Shown one piece after another: positions 9,330 to 17,441 of a DNA stretch of 64,000 nucleotides (position 1 is its first letter; each line of letters begins with the position of its first letter). Source of the stretch: JAJTFW01 sp903922455 (GTDB taxonomy: Bacteria > Bacteroidota > Bacteroidia > AKYH767-A > OLB10); the NCBI GenBank assembly GCA_943329665.2, contig CALQEU020000013.1, forward strand, positions 1-64,000, written 5' to 3'. The notes below the pieces were generated by a model. The model did not search any database and was not told where the DNA came from. It worked only from the letters and a program-made list of their open reading frames with translations. The position numbers were made by a program, and so were the translations under genes.

Positions 9330-10310
9330 ATGCAACTACCCTTTATGCTTCTCATCATAGCAGGAACTTTTATTTTCATTCTATTCTTCCTGTATTTCGT
9401 TCCTGTTAATCTTTGGATAACAGCCGTATTTAGCAATGTTAAAATTAGCATCCTAAATTTAATCTTGATGCGATTACGTAAAGTTCCACCTTCAATCGTT
9501 GTGAATGCAATGATCAACAGTACGAAGTCGGGGCTGAATATTACGACCAATGAAATAGAAACACATTACCTAGCTGGAGGAAATGTAAACAATGTAATAA
9601 AGGCGCTTATCTCTGCTGACAAAGCCAACATTCCTTTAACATTCAAGATGGCTACGGCCATTGATTTAGCAGGTAGAGATGTGGCGGATGCGGTTCAGCT
9701 TTCTGTAAATCCACGCGTAATCGACACGCCTCCTGTTTCCGCAGTGGCTAAAAACGGGATTCAGTTAATTGTTCGTGCACGCGTAACCGTTAGAGCTAAC
9801 ATTAATCAGTTAGTAGGTGGTGCGGGTGAAGAAACCATTTTAGCCCGTGTGGGAGAAGGAATTGTAACCACCATTGGTTCTGCATTCGATCATAAAACGG
9901 TATTAGAGAATCCCGATAAAATTTCAAAAACGGTATTAAGCAAAGGATTGGATGCCGGTACAGCGTTTGAAATTTTGTCAATTGATATTGCTGATATCGA
10001 CGTTAGTGAAAACATTGGCGCAAAACTACAGACCGAGCAAGCCTCAGCCGATTTAAAAGTAGCACAAGCAAAAGCTGAAGAGCGACGCGCTATGGCCGTA
10101 GCTTATGAACAGGAGATGCGCGCAAAAGCACAAGAAGCAAGAGCGAAAGTGATCGAAGCCGAAGCACAAATTCCATTAGCCATGGCAGAGGCATTTAGAG
10201 CAGGAAACTTGGGCATCATGGACTATTATAAACTCCAAAATGTACAGGCAGATACAGCGATGAGAGAATCGATTGCTAAGCCGGGTAGTTCGGGTAATGA
10301 CAAGAAATAA
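9330..10310 (+). CDS. floA: Flotillin-like protein FloA
   Basis: FloA is a membrane-associated SPFH/flotillin protein that organises lipid microdomains and affects membrane fluidity and secretion. The 326-residue length is typical. An N-terminal hydrophobic hairpin (about 1-35) is followed by RLRKVPPSIVVNAMI, an SPFH domain with RARVTVRANINQLVGGAGEET, and a charged Ala/Glu-rich coiled coil from about 230 to 295 (EARAKVIEAEAQ). It follows nfeD, the same order as the short nfeD-floA pair yqeZ-yqfA of Bacillus subtilis. Confidence 0.94.
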   Translation: MQLPFMLLIIAGTFIFILFFLYFVPVNLWITAVFSNVKISILNLILMRLRKVPPSIVVNAMINSTKSGLNITTNEIETHYLAGGNVNNVIKALISADKANIPLTFKMATAIDLAGRDVADAVQLSVNPRVIDTPPVSAVAKNGIQLIVRARVTVRANINQLVGGAGEETILARVGEGIVTTIGSAFDHKTVLENPDKISKTVLSKGLDAGTAFEILSIDIADIDVSENIGAKLQTEQASADLKVAQAKAEERRAMAVAYEQEMRAKAQEARAKVIEAEAQIPLAMAEAFRAGNLGIMDYYKLQNVQADTAMRESIAKPGSSGNDKK

Positions 10311-10433
10311 AATAAATTAATTGAGGTTATTGATTATCAGTAAATAGAGTATAAATATATTTAGTTTCTGAGAAAAAAACTGATCATTTAAAATCTTATA
10401 ATCTCATTAATCCATGAAATATTAATATTTCAC

Positions 10434-10465
10434 TTGCCCCTATAAAAGATTAATTAGTACATTTG
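10434..10465 (+). promoter_or_regulatory. Promoter of tRNA-Arg
   Basis: TTG at 10434-10436 and TACATTTG at 10458-10465 are separated by 21 bases, fitting the Bacteroidota -33/-7 pattern. Transcription would start near 10472, about 11 bases before the mature tRNA. Confidence 0.6.
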
Positions 10466-10482
10466 CCCTCCCGAAAAGGAAA

Positions 10483-10556
10483 GGTTGCGTAGCTTAACTG
10501 AATAGAGCATCTGACTACGGATCAGAAGGTTGGGGGTTTGAATCCCTCCGCGACCA
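10483..10556 (+). tRNA. tRNA-Arg (anticodon ACG)
   Basis: A complete cloverleaf is visible. The acceptor arm GGTTGCG (10483-10489) pairs with CGCGACC (10549-10555). The anticodon stem TCTGA/TCAGA encloses loop CTACGGA, giving anticodon ACG (read as ICG, Arg). The T arm is GGGGG-TTTGAAT-CCCTC, with TTTGAAT instead of the usual TTCGAAT in the loop. CCA is not encoded. The last bases of the gene are the start of the tandem array that follows. Confidence 0.95.
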
Positions 10557-11177
10557 CTAATAAATACCCAACACAAAGGCTCCCAAATGGGAGCCTTTGA
10601 TCGTTCAAGGAAGATCCAGGAATGCTCGCATTCCAAGGAGCTTTCAGAAACGATCAAAAATTGCCAAAGGCAATTGTGTTGGGTATTTGCCATTCGGGTA
10701 AGGAGGGATCAGCGTAGCTAATCCCTCCGCGACCACTAATAAATACCCAACACAAAGGCTCCCAAATGGGAGCCTTTGATCGTTTAAGGAAGATCCAGGA
10801 ATGCTCGCATTCCAAGGAGCTTTCAGAAACGATCAAAAATTGCCAACGGCAATTGTATTGGGCATTTGCAATTCGGGTAAGGTGGGATCAGCGTAGCTAC
10901 TCCCTCCTTACTTTTTAAGGAAGATCCAGGAATGCTCGCATTTCAAGGAGCTTTCAGAAACGATCAAAAATTGCCAACGGCAATTGTATTGGGTATTTGC
11001 AATTCGGGTAAGGTGGGATCAGCGTAGCTACTCCCTCCTTACTTTTCAAGGAAGATCCAGGAATGCTCGCATTCCAAGGAGCTTTCAGAAACGATCAAAA
11101 ATTGCCAACGGAAATTGTATTGGGTATTTGCTATTCGGGTAAGGTGGGATCAGCGTAGCTACTCCCTCCGCAACCAC
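10541..11177 (+). repeat. Structured tandem array containing tRNA-Arg 3' tails
   Basis: Four tandem units follow the tRNA: 10541-10719 (179 bases), 10720-10899 (180), 10900-11030 (131) and 11031-11161 (131), plus a stub 11162-11177. The long units begin with a copy of the tRNA 3' end (aatccctccgcgaccac at 10541 and 10720); the stub has the same tail with one change. Unit 1 folds well. A perfect 13-base closing stem (10562-10574 with 10676-10688) encloses three hairpins: 10575-10598 (terminator-like), 10599-10655 with inner GGAATG/CATTCC, and AATTGCC/GGCAATT (10659-10675). GGAGGGAT (10702-10709) then pairs with ATCCCTCC (10721-10728). The short units lack the tRNA acceptor part, the 5' closing arm and the terminator-like hairpin. 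There is no supported reading frame. The layout resembles the 178-base tRNA-tail repeats of the E. coli tyrT operon. Confidence 0.93.
10575..10598 (+). terminator. Terminator-like hairpin in array unit 1 (copy in unit 2)
   Basis: A 10-base perfect stem AAAGGCTCCC/GGGAGCCTTT with a 4-base loop lies 18 bases after the mature tRNA end. The T-run is short (three T), so termination may be partial. An identical hairpin recurs at 10754-10777 in unit 2 and is absent from units 3 and 4. Confidence 0.5.
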
Positions 11178-11187
11178 GCTATAAATC

Positions 11188-11224
11188 AAAAGGTTACATT
11201 CAATAAAATTGTGTAACCTTTTTT
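11188..11224 (+). terminator. Intrinsic terminator ending the tRNA/array region
   Basis: AAAAGGTTACA (11188-11198) pairs with TGTAACCTTTT (11212-11222), with a T-run extending to 11224. It lies just after the last array remnant and would end any transcript reading through the array. Bases 11225-11445 are AT-rich spacer in which I see no further feature. Confidence 0.8.
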
Positions 11225-11445
11225 CATTTGCATACCTATTTGCATAAAAATCGTATTTCAGAGTTTTTGGATGATGATTTTTGTGATTAGTTTTGAGTTT
11301 AATATTTTAATTATATCGAACGTATCTAATATCCTTTTACAAGCATGAGTATTCACTTAAATTCACATAAGTTCTTATGACTAAATACTTGATATCAATA
11401 TGCCCAGCCCATAGGCATCAAACTTGAAACCATAATAGAAACAAA

Positions 11446-11655
11446 ATGAAAATAAAACAAATTCAATCCCTGTCTAATTTGACAGAAAAGGCAGTCCAGG
11501 TCAGTGACATGGAGGCCCTAATTAAAATCTACAAAATCATACAACAGGATGAAATTGACAATCCATTTGAAAATCCAGAAGGATCTGAATGGTTTTGGAC
11601 CTGTGTTCCACCAGAGATGTGGGAGGAAATAAATAAACATGCACAAAATACCTAA
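11446..11655 (+). CDS. Small hypothetical protein (69 aa)
   Basis: I do not recognise this 69-residue protein. It is acidic and soluble-looking, with no signal peptide or membrane segment. An N-terminal helical part (about residues 1-40) is followed by a Trp-rich tail (WFWTCVPPEMWEEI). It ends just before the MOSC coding region and in the same frame, separated from it by TAA and TGA. A GGAGG at 11623 inside its end may serve the next gene. The composition looks protein-like, but a spurious frame cannot be excluded. Confidence 0.45.
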   Translation: MKIKQIQSLSNLTEKAVQVSDMEALIKIYKIIQQDEIDNPFENPEGSEWFWTCVPPEMWEEINKHAQNT

Positions 11656-11661
11656 ATTTGA

Positions 11662-12216
11662 AAACGAGCAAAAACAAAACCTCGAGTAGTTTCTTTAAGC
11701 AAAAGCGATTCGCATACTTTCAATAAATACAGTTGCGAAAAAATTACGTTAATAGAAAGCTCAGGTGTAGAAGGTGATGCCCTTTCGAGTAAAACAGTCA
11801 AACATCGTTCTAGAGCTGCTACAGACCCCACGCAGCCTAATTTGCGACAAGTACACTTGATCCATTCGGATTTGTTTGATGAATTAGCCGAAAAGGATTT
11901 TTTAGTAGTTTCAGGTGCCATGGGTGAAAATATCACCACTCGAAAAATCGATTTGTTGAGATTACCTAAAAATACTATTCTTGAAATTGGCTCTAGTGCA
12001 GAAATACAAATTACAGGATTAAGAAATCCTTGCTCTCGATTAGAGTCTATTAAAACAGGTTTGAAGCAGGCTGTACGAGATCAAGACGAAGAAGGGAACA
12101 TAATTCGAAAAGCAGGCATCATGAGCATTGTTTTACAAGGAGGAGATGTTTTTGTAGGAGATGAAAATTTGATTCTGCTTCTTGATCAGCAATTTGAAAA
12201 ATTGGAAAAGGTTTAA
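11662..12216 (+). CDS. MOSC-domain protein, 5' end apparently frameshifted
   Basis: MOSC domains carry sulfur or bind molybdenum cofactor; YiiM-type members detoxify N-hydroxylated bases. Reading from 11662 gives RVVSLSKSDSHTFNK, then GVEGDALSSKTVKHRSR, PTQPNLRQVHLI, GENITTR, TGLRNPC and RKAGIMSIVLQGG, which matches the family over its whole length. No ATG, GTG or TTG lies in this frame before the conserved N-terminus; the TTG at 11842 is internal, within PNLRQVHLI. Two starts lie in other frames. ATG 11639, behind GGAGG, would join if one A were added to the A5 run at 11671-11675. TTG 11658 would join if one A were removed. The cause may be a sequencing error, a real inactivating frameshift, or recoding. 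Confidence 0.82.
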   Translation, partial: KRAKTKPRVVSLSKSDSHTFNKYSCEKITLIESSGVEGDALSSKTVKHRSRAATDPTQPNLRQVHLIHSDLFDELAEKDFLVVSGAMGENITTRKIDLLRLPKNTILEIGSSAEIQITGLRNPCSRLESIKTGLKQAVRDQDEEGNIIRKAGIMSIVLQGGDVFVGDENLILLLDQQFEKLEKV

Positions 12217-12247
12217 TCTTTTCGTTTTATGAAATTACAAGAAAAAA

Positions 12248-12595
12248 TCAGTTAAACCATACTGCATACTTCTGTCGGCGCAATTCCAGTGCTAAGTTTT
12301 TTTCCATCTCTAAAGCTTCTTCTCGAGTCATGGGATCAATATGAATGTATAAACTCGGACGCAAATACTTGCCATATTTCTGAACAATATTCGAAGAGAG
12401 TTTATGCCCCTTTTTATTCCGATAGCCCGACCTATGTTGCTCAAATCGCTCCTTGGGGTCTTTGCTTGTCATCCCCACATAAAGACACTCTGAAACGCCA
12501 TTGAACTGCGGATTCGCCTCTCGAAATTTAGCATTTTCTGAAAAAACTTTATTCGATAATTCAATCACGTAAACACGATAAATCATTTTTGACAT
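12248..12595 (-). CDS. GIY-YIG nuclease-family protein
   Basis: A 115-residue single-domain protein resembling small GIY-YIG nucleases. YRVYVIEL near the start and CLYVGMTSKDPKERFEQH fit the two-strand GIY/YIG core and the following helix with its conserved Arg; MEKNLALELR near the end carries the expected Glu. The function of these stand-alone domains is mostly unknown. I start at the ATG at 12595 (MSKMIYRVYV). The frame stays open to 12727, but that part is translated spacer word repeats (12600-12790) and not conserved-looking. Confidence 0.8.
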   Translation of the reverse strand: MSKMIYRVYVIELSNKVFSENAKFREANPQFNGVSECLYVGMTSKDPKERFEQHRSGYRNKKGHKLSSNIVQKYGKYLRPSLYIHIDPMTREEALEMEKNLALELRRQKYAVWFN

Positions 12596-12599
12596 GAAA

Positions 12600-12790
12600 G
12601 GTTGTTGGTTGTTAGATTTTAGAGGTTGGATTTTATAGCTTGGTTGTAAGAAGTTAGATCTTGCAGTTCTAAGGATAAATGTTGGATGTTGGTCGCGAGG
12701 CTTCGCGGCCGCAGTTCTGCGGGACAAGTGTTGTTCGCGAGGTTTCGCAAAAGAGAATCCAAAAACTAAAAGCTAGAAGCTAGAAGCCAG
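12600..12790. repeat. Spacer of degenerate word repeats and small palindromes
   Basis: This spacer contains repeated words such as ttggatttta, gttggatgttgg and agctagaagctagaagcc. It also holds the palindromes CGCGAGGCTTCGCG (12694-12707), CCGCAGTTCTGCGG (near 12709-12722) and a degenerate CGCGAGGTTTCGC. The same families recur in other spacers of the window. Confidence 0.7.
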
Positions 12791-12793
12791 AAG

Positions 12794-13327
12794 CTAAAAC
12801 TCAACTACCCTGCTATAAACTTGACCATGTTTTTTCTTCAAAGATTTACATTTCTTTAATGCGCCTTTAGTACCTGTTTTCTCTAATTTATAAAAATCGG
12901 AATAGTATTTTTTACTGAGCATGGAATAATAAATCTTCAATTTCTTTTTCGCAGAATTAAACGTTGAGGGCATGTTAAAATACAATTCTAAATTCCCATT
13001 TGGCTTTAAGGTTTTAGTGGCTCTGTATTGCTCGGGCAATAAGGGATTGTTCGACTTACCAAGAAAGATAATGGCTTTGCAATCTTTTTCCGACACATCT
13101 TCCCATTTATATCGGTTAATAAAGGGAGGTAACTCGGCTTCCTGAGTATGCAAAACCATAATGCTATCATTCGAGGAATTATTGATCGAAATGGAATAAA
13201 CCGCTTGACCGTCACTATCGGAAGGATACACTTGAGAAATTAAAAAAAACTGAGCATTTGCTGTAATTGGCAAAAAGAATATTACGATGCTGCACCCATA
13301 AAAACAAAGTCGAATCCAATTTTTCAT
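12794..13327 (-). CDS. Exported protein of unknown function (177 aa)
   Basis: No family recognised. The protein starts with a signal peptide (hydrophobic residues about 6-22, ANA cleavage site near 25). The mature part is beta-rich at first (YSISINNSSNDSIMVLHTQEAELPPF), which resembles a small immunoglobulin-like secreted domain, and turns lysine-rich towards the C-terminus (KKCKSLKKKHGQ). There is no lipobox or T9SS tail. It lies downstream of rplS but is separated from it by a strong terminator, so it probably has its own promoter. Confidence 0.75.
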   Translation of the reverse strand: MKNWIRLCFYGCSIVIFFLPITANAQFFLISQVYPSDSDGQAVYSISINNSSNDSIMVLHTQEAELPPFINRYKWEDVSEKDCKAIIFLGKSNNPLLPEQYRATKTLKPNGNLELYFNMPSTFNSAKKKLKIYYSMLSKKYYSDFYKLEKTGTKGALKKCKSLKKKHGQVYSRVVEF

Positions 13328-13380
13328 ATATCGAAGTTACTAAAATATAAATTAGAATCTAACGCAACCCGTTAGTAGCC

Positions 13381-13411
13381 AAAAAAAAACCTCGTCGAAA
13401 CGAGGTTTTTT
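13381..13411 (-). terminator. Terminator of rplS
   Basis: AACCTCGT/ACGAGGTT forms an 8-base stem with a 4-base loop. On the minus strand it is followed by nine T; the plus strand also has six T, so it may work in both directions. Confidence 0.9.
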
Positions 13412-13427
13412 AAATAATATATCAAGA

Positions 13428-13790
13428 TTAACCTTGCTTAGTGCTTTGTTTGCGCTCCTTAATACGAGCACTCTTACCAACCATATCACGTAAGTAGAAA
13501 ATTCTTGCTCTACGTACTTTACCGCGCTTATTTACATCGATACGGGTAATTTTTGGACTGTGAACAGGGAAAATACGTTCAACACCAACGTTTCCTGAAA
13601 TTTTACGGATGGTAAACGTTTCTGTTAAGCCTTGTCCACGACGTTGTAAAACAACACCTTGAAATTGCTGCTCACGCTCCTTGTTTCCCTCTTTAATTTT
13701 GTAGTAAACGGTAATGGTGTCGCCTGACCTGAATTCTGGCCATGATTTAGCTTCAACTAATTGCTCCTGCGCTATTTTAAGTAAGTCCAT
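13428..13790 (-). CDS. rplS: 50S ribosomal protein L19
   Basis: L19 lies at the 30S-50S interface of the ribosome. The 120-residue product has the family signature: WPEFRSGDTITVYYKIKEG near the start, QFQGVVLQRRGQG, TIRKISGNVGVERIFPVHSP and the basic end GKVRRARIFYLRD. I begin at ATG 13790 (MDLLKIAQEQ); the frame stays open upstream to 13847 but those residues do not belong to L19. The gene is single and followed by a strong terminator. In many bacteria rplS follows rpsP-rimM-trmD; that cluster is not in this window. Confidence 0.97.
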   Translation of the reverse strand: MDLLKIAQEQLVEAKSWPEFRSGDTITVYYKIKEGNKEREQQFQGVVLQRRGQGLTETFTIRKISGNVGVERIFPVHSPKITRIDVNKRGKVRRARIFYLRDMVGKSARIKERKQSTKQG

Positions 13791-14000
13791 GATTTTAGAT
13801 AATTTACCCTCAAATTGGGGCTGCAATATTAGTAAAAATATAGACAAGAAAGTATTTAATCTTGATTTTTTTTGATGGGATTAAATAAACCCAAAATAGG
13901 GTCATTTAAAATATTGAATTTGAGCAATATATAAGGGACAGAAATCTTACAAAATTTCTTCGAATTATGATTATTTAAAGTGATCAATGATAAATCTAAC

Positions 14001-15200
14001 CTACTTTTTATCGATAGAACCAAAGAATTCAATTAATTTTTTTCCAATGGAAAGGTTATCAAAATGGGATTGAGCGAAGTTTTTGGCGTAGTTTCCCAAC
14101 TCCTTTTGTCTGGATGAATTATTCAGGAGCGACAATACTTTTTCTGCAAACTCTTCCGCTGTATTAGCTATTAGGAAGTCCCGCCCATCTACTCCATGAA
14201 TCCCTTCAGCTCCAATACTTGTAGTAACTATGGCTTTTCCCATGGCCATTCCCTCTACAATTTTAACTCTCATGCCACTACCACTAAACAAAGGAACAAT
14301 CATGATTCCTCCATGACCAATGAAAGCTATATTATCATCCACAAAATCATTGACTTCGATTTGTTCATTTGCATAGGACTTGATGGAGGCCGGCATTTTT
14401 TTACCAGCCAATTTAAGTTTTGCATTTGGTTTTTTCTCTTGAATAATGGGCCAAACTTTCTTTAAAAACCATTCAATCCCTTCAATATTGGGTAACCAAT
14501 CCATCGCACCAATATGAAAAACCATTAAAGGATCGGGATGCTCATTGACAGGATAATCTTGCGTATTTAAGCCAACGGGTGCTATGTGGATGGGTACATC
14601 TGCCCCTAATTTAATTAATAAATCTTCGTCTTCCTTTGTCATTGCAGCAATCGCATCCACCCTATTTAACGACCATTGCTCGTAATGACGAAGTCGTTCT
14701 GCCAACAAGTTCAAATACCATTTCCGCAACCACAATTTTTCAGTTTGAGCCAATCGTTTCCATATCAAATGTTCGATGTTATGGGTTCTTAAAACAACTT
14801 TTGCCTGAGAGTATTCACGAATGACTTCCATGTAGGGAATCATGTATAAGCTCTCCAAGAGGATGGTATCGAATTTTTCTTTTTTCAGGATACGAATAAG
14901 GGCTTCTTCAAAATCACGGCGAATAAATCGAATAATATGATAAGATTCCCCACTGAAAATATTGAAAAGTGCGGTGAATGGATTGATTCTATTATCGAGA
15001 TAAACACCTTCAATCTGCGTCATCTTTTTATATGCTTCGTCGAGTGTATTTAGATCCGTTAATTGCTTTATGGTATTGAATGATAAAACTTTTAATTGGA
15101 CGCCGTTTTCAAATAACGATTTTTGCAGATGATACATGGCAATACTACCTCCGTCAGCTGGCGGAAACGGAACACGGATGCAGAGCTGTAGAATTTTCAA
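14001..15200 (-). CDS. GT4-type glycosyltransferase
   Basis: A 399-residue GT-B glycosyltransferase. The N-terminal domain opens with ILQLCIRVPFPPADGGSIAMY, the glycine-rich acceptor loop of family 4 enzymes. The C-terminal domain contains FHIGAMDWLPNIEGIEWFL and, near residues 305-325, IVPLFSGSGMRVKIVEGMAMGKAIVTT, a variant of the nucleotide-sugar binding E-x7-E motif. The sugar and acceptor cannot be told. Its ATG overlaps the stop of the LptF/LptG gene by two bases, so the two are translationally coupled, which suggests work on lipopolysaccharide or another surface glycan. Confidence 0.9.
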   Translation of the reverse strand: MKILQLCIRVPFPPADGGSIAMYHLQKSLFENGVQLKVLSFNTIKQLTDLNTLDEAYKKMTQIEGVYLDNRINPFTALFNIFSGESYHIIRFIRRDFEEALIRILKKEKFDTILLESLYMIPYMEVIREYSQAKVVLRTHNIEHLIWKRLAQTEKLWLRKWYLNLLAERLRHYEQWSLNRVDAIAAMTKEDEDLLIKLGADVPIHIAPVGLNTQDYPVNEHPDPLMVFHIGAMDWLPNIEGIEWFLKKVWPIIQEKKPNAKLKLAGKKMPASIKSYANEQIEVNDFVDDNIAFIGHGGIMIVPLFSGSGMRVKIVEGMAMGKAIVTTSIGAEGIHGVDGRDFLIANTAEEFAEKVLSLLNNSSRQKELGNYAKNFAQSHFDNLSIGKKLIEFFGSIDKK

Positions 15201-16627
15201 CCTAATTTTGGACTATTCTTTTGTTTAAATAATTTTTTGAAAAAACTGAAATATGCATCCCTGTCGAAGATGACTGAATCATGCGTTGCTTTGTAAATTA
15301 AAAATATTCCAACTGGTAAAAGAATCATCGACGATGTCCACATTCCTCTCCAAGCTGGCAACACTCCTTCTTTCGCGAATTTCTCTCCAGTAATACTTAA
15401 AATATGATACGCGAGAAAGAAAATAATGGAGATCACCAAGGGCATACCGAGTCCACCTTTACGAATGATAGCTCCTAACGGTGCGCCTATGAGAAAAAGA
15501 ATAAAACAAGCCGCCGACAATGTCAATTTGCGATGCCATTCCACTTCAAAGCGCGCTAACTGACTATACCTCGACTCCTTCTCATCTTTAATTCCCATCA
15601 CAAACGATTGCATGGATCGCGCTTGGTTTTTAGCATTCTCATAAAGTTGATTCGTATTGGCATGTAAACTGGTATCCATCAATGCAAATTTTGGGCTCGT
15701 TTTCATCTTGGATTTAAACTCAACCGAATCTCGTAAGAATAAAAAATTATGTGAAATATTGATTGAGATCAATGAATTACTTGACAGCTCTTCCTTCTTT
15801 AAGCTATCCACCGCATGACCCAATTGCATTAAATTCATCATTTGGTGTCCACCTTTGAACATATCTTCATTGGTACGATTGAGTTGAAATTGCGATAAAT
15901 CAAATCGAATTACATATTGCTTAAAAGAATTCCGCATGAGCGGATGGGTGTCCACCCCATTTTTATTCTTACTTTTCTCCTCGTAACTATTTCCTTCGAA
16001 CAATGAAAGAATTAAAAATCGTTGGTCTGGAGATGATTCCATCACCCCTCGTTTAGCAATAACCACTTTACGATTTCCAATTCCTGCGGTGTGATCATAA
16101 ATCATGACGTTGCGAATGGTTTTACCATCGTCATCCTTTTGTCCCACCTTTATACTGTAGCCTTCAATCCCATTATAAAAAACGCCTTCACGAATCGACA
16201 ATGACGGTTTTTGCTGACGAATATCGTAGAGCAATGAACCCATCTTCAAATTAGTATAAGGCAATACATTATTAGAAAAAAAGAACGCTGTCGCGCTAAT
16301 TAGAAATACAGCAAAAAACAAAGGCCTCATAATTCGTTGTAGGGATACTCCACTTGCTTTGGCAGCAGTAAGTTCGAAATGCTCTGCCATATTTCCGAAC
16401 GACATGATGGATGATACCAGGATAGCCAAGGGAAGCGCTAAGGGAACTAAGTTCGCCGAAGTATAAAACAAGAGTTCTGCAATGACCAATCCGTCAATTC
16501 CCTTCCCGACCAAATCATCAATATATTTCCATAAAAACTGCATGAGCAAAACAAATAAAGAAATGAAAAAAGTGAGGAAGAATGGACTTATAAAAGACTT
16601 AAGAATAAGCGTATCTAATTTCTTCAC
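15197..16627 (-). CDS. LptF/LptG-family LPS export permease
   Basis: LptF and LptG form the membrane part of the LptB2FG ABC transporter that pulls LPS out of the inner membrane. The protein has the YjgP/YjgQ layout: membrane segments near the start (FFLTFFISLFVLLMQFLW), a second group, a long periplasmic beta-jellyroll region (about residues 140-360) and three C-terminal membrane segments. The motif AEHFELTAAKASGVSLQRI is the cytoplasmic coupling region contacting the ATPase. I prefer GTG 16627 (VKKLDTLILKSF, 476 aa); the GTG at 16720 would overlap the divergent gene by 43 bases. It is coupled to the glycosyltransferase downstream. Confidence 0.92.
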   Translation of the reverse strand: MKKLDTLILKSFISPFFLTFFISLFVLLMQFLWKYIDDLVGKGIDGLVIAELLFYTSANLVPLALPLAILVSSIMSFGNMAEHFELTAAKASGVSLQRIMRPLFFAVFLISATAFFFSNNVLPYTNLKMGSLLYDIRQQKPSLSIREGVFYNGIEGYSIKVGQKDDDGKTIRNVMIYDHTAGIGNRKVVIAKRGVMESSPDQRFLILSLFEGNSYEEKSKNKNGVDTHPLMRNSFKQYVIRFDLSQFQLNRTNEDMFKGGHQMMNLMQLGHAVDSLKKEELSSNSLISINISHNFLFLRDSVEFKSKMKTSPKFALMDTSLHANTNQLYENAKNQARSMQSFVMGIKDEKESRYSQLARFEVEWHRKLTLSAACFILFLIGAPLGAIIRKGGLGMPLVISIIFFLAYHILSITGEKFAKEGVLPAWRGMWTSSMILLPVGIFLIYKATHDSVIFDRDAYFSFFKKLFKQKNSPKLG

Positions 16628-16677
16628 TTCTTGTTGGGCTTGGATTTGCAAAAATACCCTAAGTTTGGCTAATATCG

Positions 16678-17298
16678 ATGGAGAAGCCGAAAGTAAAATT
16701 TGAAAAGGATGAGTTAGCACTGCTCATCCAACCTGAATTCTTCTTAACAAAGAAGCGATTAGGAGTAAAAATCAATGATTTGTTGACTCAATGCATTCCC
16801 ATTATTCAAGAAAAACTAGAGGCAAATTCATCCAATCTCCAGCAAAAAATTTTCAATTCTCAACCGAAAATTAGCAGAGGTGAGAATTATTTGAACTTTC
16901 CATGGCAAATCCTCGATTACCCACGCGACTTTGGAAAGGAAGATATTTTCGCACTCAGAACACTTTGTTGGTTTGGAAATGGGTTCAGTTTGAGTTTGCA
17001 TTTATCCGGTGATTATGCTAAAAAGTATATTGATGTAATAGCTGCCAACTTATCCATTCTATCAAAAAATAATTTTTACATCTGCATCCATTCAGATCCC
17101 TTCCAACATCATTTCGAAGAAGACAATATCATTAAATGCAGTGATTTCGTTCAAGCTGGATCATCGCTTCATTGGCTTTTAGAAAACAATAAATTCATCA
17201 AAATAGTGAAACTATTTTCCTTTGATGAAATTGATTCTATTCCCGAAAAGATTGGAGAGGCATCCAGGATTTTATTAAATATAATATCAGCAAAATAA
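16678..17298 (+). CDS. Conserved-looking hypothetical protein (206 aa)
   Basis: Unrecognised. A soluble 206-residue protein without signal peptide or membrane segments. Features include FPWQILDYPRDFGKEDIFALRTLCWFGNGFSLSLHLSG in the middle and a C-terminal helix rich in Ile and Leu. Aromatic residues are frequent. The gene is divergent from the LptF/LptG gene, with only about 50 bases between their likely starts, so they may share a regulatory region. A role in the same envelope pathway is only a guess from position. Downstream, 17299-17441 is word-repeat spacer. Confidence 0.75.
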   Translation: MEKPKVKFEKDELALLIQPEFFLTKKRLGVKINDLLTQCIPIIQEKLEANSSNLQQKIFNSQPKISRGENYLNFPWQILDYPRDFGKEDIFALRTLCWFGNGFSLSLHLSGDYAKKYIDVIAANLSILSKNNFYICIHSDPFQHHFEEDNIIKCSDFVQAGSSLHWLLENNKFIKIVKLFSFDEIDSIPEKIGEASRILLNIISAK

Positions 17299-17441
17299 TT
17301 CGTAAGTGATTCTCGATTCTTGATTCTTGATGCTCGATTCTTGATTCTTGATACTGGATTCTCGATTCTCGATACTGGATTCATGAATCTCGATTCTCGA
17401 TTTTTGATTCTAGCATCTAGCTACGAGTATCTAGCATCTAA
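17299..17441. repeat. Word-repeat spacer (gattctcgattcttgat type)
   Basis: Words such as gattcttgatt, ctcgattctcgat and tctagcatctagc are repeated in irregular order with a spacing of about 9-12 bases. Short frames across it (for example repeated SRIKN residues) are artefacts. It lies between two convergent genes. Confidence 0.75.

Noticed and set aside
10454..10836. Two minus-strand reading frames over the tRNA and array
   Set aside because: They encode near-identical peptides because they run through the tandem units and part of the tRNA gene. No start context or conserved composition.
10541..11177. CRISPR array
   Set aside because: Units are 131-180 bases and directly joined without unique spacers, and no cas gene is near.
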